From contig CAVQWS010000027.1 of NCBI GenBank assembly GCA_963717725.1, positions 124,001 to 188,000 of the forward strand: DNA of 64,000 bases. The letters are read 5' to 3'. Of this stretch, positions 35,572-42,903 are shown one piece after another; positions within the stretch are counted from its first letter, which is position 1; the number at the start of each line of letters is the position of its first letter. The notes beneath the pieces are model-generated. The model was not told where the DNA came from. It did no database searches and was given only the letters and a program-made list of their open reading frames with translations. The DNA is from AC-32 sp963717725. GTDB taxonomy: Bacteria; Actinomycetota; Thermoleophilia; Gaiellales; Gaiellaceae. The position numbers were made by a program, and so were the translations under genes.

Positions 35572-36510
35572 ATGGATGTCGAGCCGCGGCTCCGGGCTTT
35601 CGCGGCCGTTGCGCGCGAGGGCTCTTTCTCGCGCGCAGCCGAGCGGCTCTACGTCAGCCAACCCGCGGTCTCCAAGCACATCGCTTCCCTCGAGGCCGAA
35701 CTCGGGGCGCAACTGATCACGCGCGATCGGCGTGGCGCGACATTGACCCCGGCGGGCCAGGTGCTTGCCGACTACGTGCTTCGCGCCGAAGCGCTGCTTG
35801 CGAATGCCCGCCGCGCGCTCGCCACCGGAGCCGACGCGGAGATCGGAACGCTTTCGCTGGCCGCATCGGGGATTCCCGGCACCTACCTGCTTCCGGGCCT
35901 GTTGGCGCGGTTCCACGAGGAGCGTCCCGCTGTCGAGCTCGATGTCCGGCTCTCGACGTCCGGGGGCTCGCTCGACCTCGTTCGGTCGCATGAGGTGGAG
36001 CTCGCCGTCGTCGGAGGGATGACCGTGCCGCCCGAGCTCGAGAGCGAGCCGCTGGTCGAAGACGAGGTCGTGCTCGTGGGGGCGCCGTCACTCGGCGGGC
36101 GCCGGTTGCGGCCAAAGGAGCTCGAGGGACTGACCTGGGTCTCGCGCGAAGAAGGGTCGGCGACGCGCGCCGCGGTCGAGTCGGCGCGCTGGCAGATCGG
36201 CCTGCACGTGGTTCGAACGCTCGAGCTGCCCTCGTGGGAGGCGGTCAAGCTTGCGGTTGCGAGTGGCGCCGGGATCGCTGCGATCAGCCGGTTCGCGCTC
36301 GACCTCGAGCTCGCAGCCGGAACACTCGTTGTGCTCGACATGCCCCGCTGGCGGCTGGCCCGGACGATCTCTGTCGTCACTGCGCGCGACGTGCCGGTGA
36401 CCCCGCCGGCGGAACGATTCCTCGAGCTGCTGCGCCGGCGTATCACGCCCGCCAAGCAAACGAGCGCAGCCGTCGCTCCCGCCGCGACCCGCCGGCCGCG
36501 GCCGCGGTAA
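35572..36510 (+). CDS. LysR-family transcriptional regulator
   Basis: The 312-aa product has the N-terminal winged HTH (FAAVAREGSFSRAAERLYVS, QPAVSKHIASLEAELGAQL) and a periplasmic-binding-protein-like effector domain (LPGLLARFHEERPAVELDVR, GMTVPPELESEPLVEDEVVL). The domain fits the CysB/CbbR type. It is divergent from the propeller gene, a common layout for a regulator and its target. Confidence 0.93.
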   Translation: MDVEPRLRAFAAVAREGSFSRAAERLYVSQPAVSKHIASLEAELGAQLITRDRRGATLTPAGQVLADYVLRAEALLANARRALATGADAEIGTLSLAASGIPGTYLLPGLLARFHEERPAVELDVRLSTSGGSLDLVRSHEVELAVVGGMTVPPELESEPLVEDEVVLVGAPSLGGRRLRPKELEGLTWVSREEGSATRAAVESARWQIGLHVVRTLELPSWEAVKLAVASGAGIAAISRFALDLELAAGTLVVLDMPRWRLARTISVVTARDVPVTPPAERFLELLRRRITPAKQTSAAVAPAATRRPRPR

Positions 36511-36549
36511 ACCGGGTCCTCGGCGAGAACGGGGTCGGTCCCGGATGCC

Positions 36550-37326
36550 TCAGCCGGTGCTCGGCGGGAGCAGCACGGCCCGCAGCTCACCGGCCTGCTC
36601 GCGGATCATGGAGCTCGAGTACGCCAGCTGCGACTCGTTGGGTGGCGGTGAGCCGAGCCGCAGCGTCCTGTCGGCCTCGAGCGTCGCCGCCAGCTCGTCC
36701 AGGTGCATCCGGACACGGGCGGCCGCGGCTCGCGAGGGGTCGTCGGGCGCGCGCGCCTCGAGCGAGCGCATCTCCGCGGCGAGCGCTTCGATCTGGCCGG
36801 TCACGACCGAGCCCTTGGCGAGCACCTCGTCGAGGGCGATGAGACAGCGCCGGTTGAGGTCGGCCGTCTGTGCACCCCAGTCCGCGGCTCCGGCCCGGTG
36901 GCGCCGCCAGAGCAGGAAGGCGATCAGCAGCCCCGCAGCCAGAGCGGCGCCGAGGAGGATCCAAGCCCACGAGGTGTCGCTCGACGAGGAAGATGCGGGC
37001 TCCTCGCTCGTGGTCTGAACCGGAAGCGGAACCGGCACCGTCTCCGTCTGCGTCTCGGCCGTGGTCACCGTTTGCGTCTCGGCCTCCGTCACCGTTCGGG
37101 GTGGGATCACGACCGGCCTCGTCTCGGTGCTCGTCTCGGTGCTCGTCTCGGCAGTCGTCGCCGCTTGGATCGGCGTCGTCCGCGTGACCGTTCCGGGCGT
37201 CCGCGTCGCCGTGAGGAGGGAGCCGGTCGTCAATGCCTCCCCTCCGCCACCGCAGCCGCCCAGCGCGAAACCGGCCAGGGCAACCAACGCGAGAACCGGC
37301 ACCGTCCGGAGGAGGCGATTCACCAT
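36550..37326 (-). CDS. lipoprotein with Thr/Glu-rich stalk and transmembrane helix
   Basis: The 258-aa product starts with a lipobox signal (ALAGFALGGC), then a low-complexity stalk made of TETSTETSTET and TEAETQTVTTAETQTET repeats (about residues 55-105). Next comes a transmembrane helix (WAWILLGAALAAGLLIAFLL, about 118-138) and a helical cytoplasmic-like domain (DLNRRCLIALDEVLAKGSVV, LAAEMRSLEARAPDDPSR). The pairing of a lipid anchor and an internal helix tethers the stalk at both ends. No family recognised. Confidence 0.75.
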   Translation of the reverse strand: MVNRLLRTVPVLALVALAGFALGGCGGGGEALTTGSLLTATRTPGTVTRTTPIQAATTAETSTETSTETRPVVIPPRTVTEAETQTVTTAETQTETVPVPLPVQTTSEEPASSSSSDTSWAWILLGAALAAGLLIAFLLWRRHRAGAADWGAQTADLNRRCLIALDEVLAKGSVVTGQIEALAAEMRSLEARAPDDPSRAAAARVRMHLDELAATLEADRTLRLGSPPPNESQLAYSSSMIREQAGELRAVLLPPSTG

Positions 37327-37388
37327 CGTCGCGAGTCTCGTTCCGGTCCGGTCGCCTCCGCACCATCCGAATCGGATGATCCGCCGGG

Positions 37389-38084
37389 CTAGGTTCGGAA
37401 GAGGCGGTAGCGCACCGTGTCGACGAACTCGACCGGGCGTTCTTCAGCGACTTCCAGCCGGCGCCTGACGGCGGCGGGGAGGCGCAGGTTCGTCCAGCCG
37501 TCCGCCTCCTCGAGCGCCTCAGCAGCGTCGTCGAAGCGCTCGACAACCGTGCGCCGAAGGAGGCGCTCCTCGACGAGCAGGCCCTCCGAGACCACCTGCT
37601 CGACCGCTTCGTTCATCGCCTTGACCACGAGCGCGAACGCGCTCGCGTCGACGAAGCCGAGGCCGCGCGAACCTGCGCGCACGGGCATGTCGATGCCGAG
37701 TGGATGGATGTCGAGCAGGCTCCCGCCGGGACGAACCGCCTGGTGGACGTGACGCAGGACGTGCACGACGTCCTCCGTGTCCACTCATCAGAGCGACCAG
37801 CTGAAGAGCGCGAGGTCGAACTCGCACTTCGGCAACTCGATCTCACGCGCATGCGCGACCTCGAAGCGCAGGCGCTTCCGCAGCTCACGCGGGGTCTCGG
37901 CACGGGCGATTGCGACGACCTCCTCGTCCGGGTCGAAGCCGAGCACATCAGCGCCCTCGCGCGCGCAGACGACGCTCAGGCGCCCGTCCCCGCAGCCAAC
38001 GTCGAGGACGCGCAACCCGTTCAGGTCGACCAGCTCGCGGATCGTCGCGGGCTCGACGCCGTCGGGGTCGACCGTGGCCGGCAC
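37389..38084 (-). pseudogene. class I SAM-dependent methyltransferase interrupted by TGA TGA
   Basis: Two frames in the same register together make one methyltransferase. The first (38084-37788) has VLDVGCGDGRLSVVCAREGA, motif I of the SAM pocket, and ends CEFDLALFSWSL. Two consecutive TGA codons (37790-37785) follow, and then GTG 37784 opens VDTEDVVHVLRHVHQAVRPG with the post-motif GGSLLDIHPLG. The continuity of frame and sequence shows these are halves of one gene. Translation would give a truncated first half unless the stops are recoded or are sequence errors. Confidence 0.8.
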
Positions 38085-38111
38085 AAGCCCGACGCTAACG
38101 GACGACAGCTC

Positions 38112-38420
38112 TCAGCGCAGCCAGGGCGCGAGCAGCTGCTCGATATCCCGGCAGCCACCGGGGCTCGCCAGGCGGCCATGAACCCGCTTCTCTTCGATCA
38201 CGACGATCGTCGGCACCTCCTCGATCGCGAAGCGCTCGGCGAGGTCGGCGTTCTCGTCGACGTCGACGTTGAGCAGCTCGAACGACTCGTGGTTGCGGCG
38301 CCGCTGCAGCACCTGAGAGAGGTAGCCCTCGACCCGCCGCGACCTGCCCGATGCCTTCGAGAAGAAGAAGACGAGACGCGGCCGCCCGTTCGCCCCACCG
38401 TTGCCGTTCGCAGACTCCAT
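38112..38420 (-). CDS. thioredoxin-fold protein lacking the CXXC motif
   Basis: The 102-aa product has the thioredoxin strand order with LVFFFSKASGRSRRVEGYL where the WCGPC site would be, then ELLNVDVDENADLAERFAIE and EVPTIVVIEEKRVHGR, with the cis-proline kept in EVPT. The redox cysteines are absent (SKASGRS), so it cannot be a disulfide reductase by the usual mechanism. The only Cys is near the C-terminus (GGCRDIEQ). ATG 38420 follows GGGGAGG. A leader motif lies 28 nt upstream. Confidence 0.8.
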   Translation of the reverse strand: MESANGNGGANGRPRLVFFFSKASGRSRRVEGYLSQVLQRRRNHESFELLNVDVDENADLAERFAIEEVPTIVVIEEKRVHGRLASPGGCRDIEQLLAPWLR

Positions 38421-38448
38421 CGCGCCTCCCCGTTGCCGACCCGGTCGA

Positions 38449-38519
38449 CGAGGGGCGCCTTCGGCCTTGAAGGCCGTAACCGCTCCCGCGCGTTGCTGCG
38501 GATGGAGACCGGTGCTACC
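38449..38519 (-). promoter_or_regulatory. 71-nt leader motif, copy 1 (before the thioredoxin-fold gene)
   Basis: Read on the minus strand it runs GGTAGC ... GCGGGAGCGGTT, CGGCC-TTCAA-GGCCG, then AAGGCGCCCCTCG. GGGAGCG can pair with CGCCCC to close a stem around the GGCC hairpin. It is the same length as the copy at 39310-39380, where the inner hairpin changes to CGGCT-CTCAGC-AGCCCG while still pairing. This compensatory change argues for an RNA structure. No known riboswitch consensus is matched. Confidence 0.6.
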
Positions 38520-38651
38520 TCGGCGGCACGCCGGCTCCTGAGGACAGCCTATAGCGCGCTATGGTGGTGGGGTACAAACGCCCGCCGGGTCGCTCAACCG
38601 TTCCTCCTTCCTCCCGGGCGCCTAGAGCGGAGGAGCGGGCGGAAGGGCCAC

Positions 38652-39023
38652 ATGGACGAGCGCGTGAACGGCGCGGGTGACCGTGGCAAGCTGGCGTCCT
38701 CGATCTCGAACGCGGTGGTGGGAATCCACCGTCAGTACTTCGGCAGGGGTGCGAGTCGCGCGCGCACGGTGATGGGCGCGGACTACGTGATCTGCTTTCT
38801 CGAGGACATCTACACGCCGGTCGAGCGGACGCTGATCGAGGCCGGTCGCTTCCCTGCCGTGCAGGAGACGCGCACGGCGTTTCAGGACACGATGCGCGAC
38901 CGGTTCTCCGCGGAGGTCGAGCGGCTCGTCGGGCGCAAGGTGATCGGCTTCCTCTCGCAGGTGCACGTCGACCCGGACCTCGCGGTCGAGACGTTCATCC
39001 TCGAGCCCACCGGCGAGGGCTAG
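38652..39023 (+). CDS. MpsC-family (DUF2294) protein
   Basis: The 123-aa product has SSISNAVVGIHRQYFGRGAS, RTVMGADYVICFLEDIYTPV and ERLVGRKVIGFLSQVHVDPD, matching the Na+-translocating membrane-potential system MpsC / DUF2294 domain. In Staphylococcus MpsC is a small cytoplasmic partner of a cation-translocating complex; no MpsA/MpsB homologue is encoded here. ATG 38652 follows GGAAGGG. It overlaps the converging gene by 4 nt. Confidence 0.85.
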   Translation: MDERVNGAGDRGKLASSISNAVVGIHRQYFGRGASRARTVMGADYVICFLEDIYTPVERTLIEAGRFPAVQETRTAFQDTMRDRFSAEVERLVGRKVIGFLSQVHVDPDLAVETFILEPTGEG

Positions 39024-39271
39024 GCCGCGCCGAGCACGTAGCGATGCTCGTCGATCTCGACGCTCGTCGGGGAGTGACCGCCCGCGCCGAGCCAACTCTC
39101 GAGCAGGTTGAGCACCTCGACGAGCGTCTCGTCGGGGTTTCGCTCCACGTCGATCCGAACGCGCAGCTCCCCGTGCTCGAAGTTGACGTCGTGCACGTCG
39201 ACCTCGCGGAGGATGCGCTGCATCAGCCCCACGGCCGCTTCGGTGTCGGCCACGCTCACGCGGACGACCAT
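39020..39271 (-). CDS. small ferredoxin-like/ACT-like protein
   Basis: The 83-aa product begins MVVRVSVADTEAAVGLMQRI and continues VDVHDVNFEHGELRVRIDVE and PDETLVEVLNLLESWLGAG, a beta-alpha-beta pattern of small ACT-like or Asp-rich regulatory domains. I chose ATG 39271, with CAGGG six bases upstream, over ATG 39301, which would sit almost on the leader motif. The leader copy 2 then lies 38 nt upstream, close to the 28 nt seen for copy 1. Family not firmly recognised. Confidence 0.65.
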   Translation of the reverse strand: MVVRVSVADTEAAVGLMQRILREVDVHDVNFEHGELRVRIDVERNPDETLVEVLNLLESWLGAGGHSPTSVEIDEHRYVLGAA

Positions 39272-39309
39272 CTCCTGCCCTGCCTTCCCGGTCGATTGCA
39301 TCTCGCGAT

Positions 39310-39380
39310 CGAGGGGCGCTTCGGGCTGCTGAGAGCCGGAACCGCTCCCGCGTCGTCTGGCGGCGGGCCTCGGAGCTACC
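39310..39380 (-). promoter_or_regulatory. 71-nt leader motif, copy 2 (before the ACT-like gene)
   Basis: On the minus strand: GGTAGC, ACGCGGGAGCGGTT, CGGCT-CTCAGC-AGCCCG and AAGCGCCCCTCG. It shares the runs CGAGGGGCGC and AACCGCTCCCGCG (plus strand) with copy 1, 71 nt in both, with paired changes in the hairpin. Confidence 0.6.
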
Positions 39381-39459
39381 ACCCGTGGCGCTCCGAAACC
39401 GTAGGCGCATTGTAGCTCCCTGGGCGCTGGGGTACGACCCCGGCTTTAGAGTTCACTCG

Positions 39460-41019
39460 ATGGCCGTGCTGAGCTCGCAGGTGGACGCCTCGGACGCATT
39501 CGACGAGCGCCGGGCGCGGATGGAGGCCCTGGTCGCAGAGCTCCGCGAGCGCAGCGCGCAGGTCGCTCGCGGCGGCGGCGAGAAGGCGCTCGAGAAGCAC
39601 CGCTCGCGCGGCAAGCTGACGGCCCGCGAAAGGGTCGACCGGCTGCTCGACCCCGACACCGCGTTCCTCGAGCTCTCCGCCCTGGCCGCCTGGCAGATCT
39701 ACGACGACCAGGCTCCGGGCGCAGGGATCGTGACCGGGATCGGGACGATCGAGGGCCGCGAGTGCGTGCTCGTCGCCAACGACGCCACCGTCAAGGGCGG
39801 CACCTACTTCCCGCTGACTGTCAAGAAGCACCTGCGCGCCCAGGAGATCGCCGAGCAGAACCGGCTGCCCTGCATCTATCTGGTCGACTCGGGCGGGGCC
39901 TTCCTGCCGCTGCAGGCCGAGGTCTTCCCGGACCGCGACCACTTCGGGCGGATCTTCTACAACCAGGCGCGGCTGTCGGCCGCGGCGATCCCGCAGATCG
40001 CCGCCGTGATGGGCTCGTGCACGGCCGGTGGTGCCTACGTGCCGGCGATGAGCGACGAGACGATCATCGTCAAGGGCACGGGCACGATCTTCATCGGCGG
40101 CCCGCCGCTCGTGAAGGCGGCGACCGGCCAGGAGGTGAGCGCCGAGGAGCTCGGCGGCGCCGACGTGCACGCGAGGCTCTCGGGCGTCGCCGACCACTAC
40201 GCGACCTCCGACGAGCACGCGCTCGCGCTGGTGCGCGAGATCGTTCGCAACCTGAGCCCGGCGCCGAAGGACCCGCCCTGGGACGTCGCGCCCGCCGAGG
40301 AGCCCGCAGCCGACCCGGCGGAGTTGTACGGACTGATCCCGACCGACTTCCGCCACCAGGTCGATCCGCGGGAGCTGATCGCCCGGATCGTGGACGGCTC
40401 GCGCTTCCACGAGTTCAAGGCGCTCTACGGCGAGACGCTCGTCTGCGGCTTCGCGCGAATCGAGGGCTATCCGGTCGGGATCCTCGCGAACAACGGCGTG
40501 CTCTTCGGCGAGTCGGCCGCGAAGGGCGCGCACTTCGTCGAGCTCGCCTGCAAGCGGAAGGTGCCGCTCGTCTTCCTGCAGAACATCACCGGCTTCATGG
40601 TCGGAAAGGAGTACGAGGCCGGCGGGATCGCCCGCGACGGCGCCAAGCTCGTGACGGCGGTCGCCTGCGCGGACGTGCCCAAGTTCACGGTCGTCACCGG
40701 CGGCTCGTTCGGCGCCGGCAACTACGGCATGTGCGGGCGCGCCTACTCGCCTCGACAGCTGTGGATGTGGCCGAATGCGCGCATCTCGGTGATGGGCGGC
40801 GAGCAGGCCGCGACCGTGCTGACGATGGTCGGCGACGCCGATCCCGACGAGATCCGCGCCAAGTACGAGGCCGAGGGCAACCCGTACTACTCGACCGCGC
40901 GGCTCTGGGACGACGGGATCATCGGCCCGCTCGACACGCGACGCGTGCTCGCGCTCGGGATCTCGGCCGCTCTCAACGCCCCGATCCCCGAGACGACCTT
41001 CGGCGTCTTCAGGATGTAG
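39460..41019 (+). CDS. mccB: 3-methylcrotonyl-CoA carboxylase beta subunit (carboxyltransferase)
   Basis: The 519-aa product is a biotin-dependent acyl-CoA carboxyltransferase. It has HRSRGKLTARERVDRLLDPD, YLVDSGGAFLPLQAEVFPDR, AAVMGSCTAGGAYVPAMSDE (acyl-CoA oxyanion loop) and FLQNITGFMVGKEYEAGGIA. The FFLQNITGFMVG and AAVMGSCTAGGAYVPAM motifs fit the MccB/LiuB group, which carboxylates 3-methylcrotonyl-CoA in leucine breakdown. ATG 39460 begins MAVLSSQVDASDAF. The alpha subunit is 4.9 kb downstream rather than adjacent. Confidence 0.92.
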   Translation: MAVLSSQVDASDAFDERRARMEALVAELRERSAQVARGGGEKALEKHRSRGKLTARERVDRLLDPDTAFLELSALAAWQIYDDQAPGAGIVTGIGTIEGRECVLVANDATVKGGTYFPLTVKKHLRAQEIAEQNRLPCIYLVDSGGAFLPLQAEVFPDRDHFGRIFYNQARLSAAAIPQIAAVMGSCTAGGAYVPAMSDETIIVKGTGTIFIGGPPLVKAATGQEVSAEELGGADVHARLSGVADHYATSDEHALALVREIVRNLSPAPKDPPWDVAPAEEPAADPAELYGLIPTDFRHQVDPRELIARIVDGSRFHEFKALYGETLVCGFARIEGYPVGILANNGVLFGESAAKGAHFVELACKRKVPLVFLQNITGFMVGKEYEAGGIARDGAKLVTAVACADVPKFTVVTGGSFGAGNYGMCGRAYSPRQLWMWPNARISVMGGEQAATVLTMVGDADPDEIRAKYEAEGNPYYSTARLWDDGIIGPLDTRRVLALGISAALNAPIPETTFGVFRM

Positions 41020-41021
41020 CG

Positions 41022-41378
41022 ATGGGCTACTCGATCGTGCGCGTGGACGAGATCGAGGGCTCCGGGCCTGGCGGCGCCGTCCACTTCGTGCGCCGGGAGC
41101 TCGGCGTCGAGGCGTTCGGGATCAACTGGTTCGAGCTCCCGCCCGACGCGGAGGGCTTCGAGCACGACGAGTCCGAGACGCAGCAGGAGGAAGTCAACGT
41201 CATCATCCGCGGCTCGGGCGTCTACAGGATCGAAGGGCAGGAGATCCCGGTCGGGGTGGGAACGTTCCTCCGCTTCGATCCCGGGACGACCCGGGTGCCG
41301 GTCGCCGGGCCAGACGGGATGACGATGATCGCCGTCGGTGCCCGGCGAGGAAGCTACGAGCCGAGAGGACCGTTTTGA
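41022..41378 (+). CDS. cupin-domain protein
   Basis: The 118-aa product has the cupin core SETQQEEVNVIIRGSGVYRI and the second motif GTFLRFDPGTTRVPVAGPDG. It lacks the two-His plus Glu set of metal cupins (the first motif has no HxH), so metal binding is uncertain. It follows mccB by 2 bp and overlaps the next small gene (TTGA). Confidence 0.85.
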   Translation: MGYSIVRVDEIEGSGPGGAVHFVRRELGVEAFGINWFELPPDAEGFEHDESETQQEEVNVIIRGSGVYRIEGQEIPVGVGTFLRFDPGTTRVPVAGPDGMTMIAVGARRGSYEPRGPF

Positions 41379-41533
41379 TCCACACGCTGATCTTGACCGA
41401 CGACGAGCTGCGGCTGCTGGGCGCCGCGCTGCATTCCTACCTGGACGACTTCGGGCACGAGGAAGCGGACGTGCTGCGGGCGATCAAGGAGCTGATCGAG
41501 AAGCTGCCGACGCCGGGCGTGCCTGACGAATGA
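41375..41533 (+). CDS. small helical protein coupled to the cupin gene
   Basis: A 52-aa reading from TTG 41375 overlaps the cupin stop as TTGA. It encodes LILTDDELRLLGAALHSYLD and VLRAIKELIEKLPTPGVPDE, two amphipathic helices. Its stop overlaps the next start as ATGA, giving three coupled genes. Family unknown. Confidence 0.7.
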   Translation: MIHTLILTDDELRLLGAALHSYLDDFGHEEADVLRAIKELIEKLPTPGVPDE

Positions 41534-41757
41534 CGGTTCGGCTCCTGATCTGGAGCCTCGCTGACTCGATGACGAACCTCGACGAGCTGCGCGCCAAACT
41601 GCCCGAGCTCCCGGAGGGCGACCATTGGATCTCCGATCCGATCGGGGAGCGCTTCGGCCTGATCTCGTTCTCCGAGGACGACGAGCCGGTCGCCAGAGCG
41701 CGCGAGCTGATCGGCAAGGACCCCGAGGTCGGCGAAGAGTTCGAGCTCGAGGACTAG
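41530..41757 (+). CDS. small hypothetical protein
   Basis: The 75-aa product contains MTNLDELRAKLPELPEGDHW and ISDPIGERFGLISFSEDDEP and ends in an acidic tail (GEEFELED). It begins either at ATG 41530 (ATGA overlap) or at ATG 41569. Its stop codon lies inside the first palindrome described next. Family unknown. Confidence 0.65.
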   Translation: MTVRLLIWSLADSMTNLDELRAKLPELPEGDHWISDPIGERFGLISFSEDDEPVARARELIGKDPEVGEEFELED

Positions 41758-41771
41758 TAACAGACTGTTAC
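41757..41771. repeat. palindrome GTAACAG-A-CTGTTAC, copy 1
   Basis: A perfect 15-bp palindrome with a central A, beginning within the last codon region of the small gene ending at 41757. An identical copy lies 66 bp on. Confidence 0.8.
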
Positions 41772-41818
41772 AAGCCCCCAGGCCCGGCCGTTCCGCTCTC
41801 CGACACCGTCTCAACCGA

Positions 41819-41841
41819 CCAAGTAACAGACTGTTACTTGG
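41819..41841. repeat. palindrome, copy 2, extended to 23 bp
   Basis: The same GTAACAG-A-CTGTTAC core (41823-41837) flanked by CCAA and TTGG, so 23 bp are symmetrical. As RNA it makes a 9-bp stem with a 5-nt loop. It sits between two converging genes and may be a terminator or a protein-binding site. Confidence 0.8.
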
Positions 41842-41853
41842 ATCGACAGGGCC

Positions 41854-42903
41854 CTAGAGGACGAGGGTCTCGGGGAAGTCGACGCCTTCCTCGAAGCGCG
41901 AGAGACGGTAGGGGTTCAGGTCGATGCTCGGGCTCTCGCCGAGGATCTCCTCCGCCAGCGCCTTGCCGACGGCGGGGGACTGCATGAAGCCATGGCCGCT
42001 GAAGCCGCAGGCCGCGTAGACACCGTCGGTGACCTCGCCCAGGATCGGATGCGCGTCGGGCGTCATGTCGTACAGGCCGGCCCAGGCGTTTTCGATGGTC
42101 GCCTCGGCGGCCGCCGGGTAGCGGTGCTGCAGACGCTCGAGGCGGTCGTCGAAGAGCGTCTCGTCCACGATCTCGTCGAAGCCCCAGCGCGGCTCGGGAT
42201 CGGTCATCGCCAGCACGAGCCGGCTGCCGCGGCGCCGGAAGTGGAAGCCGGTCTCGGCCTCGAGCACCATCGGCAGGTCCTCGGGGAGGTCGAGCTCGCC
42301 GGTCGCCAGCAGCTGGCGGCAAAGGGGCCGCACCGGCAGCTCGATCCCGCGGGTCGCGGCCAGAGCGGCCGACCAGGGCCCGCAGGCGATCACGAGCGTG
42401 TCGGCCTCGAGCGTCGCCGCGTCGCAGCCCTCGCGCACCTCCACGCCGAGCTTCGTCGCCCGCCGGACGAGCTCGCGCGTGACCGCGGGCGGCTCGGCGG
42501 TGCCGTCGGTCGAGCAGACGACCGCGCCGAGCACGTCGTCGGTGCGCAAGCCTGCGATGTACGACGGATCGACTTGCTCGACCGGCACGCCGAGCTCCTC
42601 CTGCAGCTTGCGCCGCTCATCCAACGCAGCCAGGCCCTCCTCGGTCGTGGCGAGGAACAGGTAGCCGACCTGGTCGAAGAACGGTGGCCCGAGCTCCTCG
42701 AAGAACCGGATGCTGGCCTGTGCGAGACGCACCTCCGCCGCGGTCGAGAACTGCTGGCGCACGCCGCCCATCGCCTTCGCCGTCGCGCCGCCGGCGACGC
42801 GGCCTTTGTCGGCGAGGACGACCTCGCGGGCGCCGAGCGAGGCCAGGTGGAACGCGACCGAGGCACCGGTCGCCCCCGCGCCGGCTACGACGATTCGAGC
42901 CAC
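41854..42903 (-). CDS. FAD-dependent amino-acid oxidase (DAO family)
   Basis: The 349-aa product has the dinucleotide motif VVAGAGATGASVAFHLASLG (residues 4-23), GGATAKAMGGVRQQFS for the FAD isoalloxazine, LVIACGPWSAAL and GFSGHGFMQSPAVGKALAEE at the C-terminus. It belongs to the DAO group that oxidises sarcosine, glycine, D-proline or D-amino acids. It overlaps the DapA-family gene by 19 nt, so the two are co-translated. Association with hydroxyproline or D-amino-acid breakdown is inferred. Confidence 0.92.
   Translation of the reverse strand: MARIVVAGAGATGASVAFHLASLGAREVVLADKGRVAGGATAKAMGGVRQQFSTAAEVRLAQASIRFFEELGPPFFDQVGYLFLATTEEGLAALDERRKLQEELGVPVEQVDPSYIAGLRTDDVLGAVVCSTDGTAEPPAVTRELVRRATKLGVEVREGCDAATLEADTLVIACGPWSAALAATRGIELPVRPLCRQLLATGELDLPEDLPMVLEAETGFHFRRRGSRLVLAMTDPEPRWGFDEIVDETLFDDRLERLQHRYPAAAEATIENAWAGLYDMTPDAHPILGEVTDGVYAACGFSGHGFMQSPAVGKALAEEILGESPSIDLNPYRLSRFEEGVDFPETLVL

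Noticed and set aside
37785..37790. Selenocysteine at the TGA TGA codons
   Set aside because: Two adjacent Sec residues in a methyltransferase would be exceptional and no SECIS-like hairpin was evident; kept only as a remote option.
38449..39380. Glycine riboswitch as the identity of the leader motifs
   Set aside because: GGGAG and CCGAAG look similar, but GAGCAA and CUCUCAGG are missing and the downstream genes are not glycine-related.
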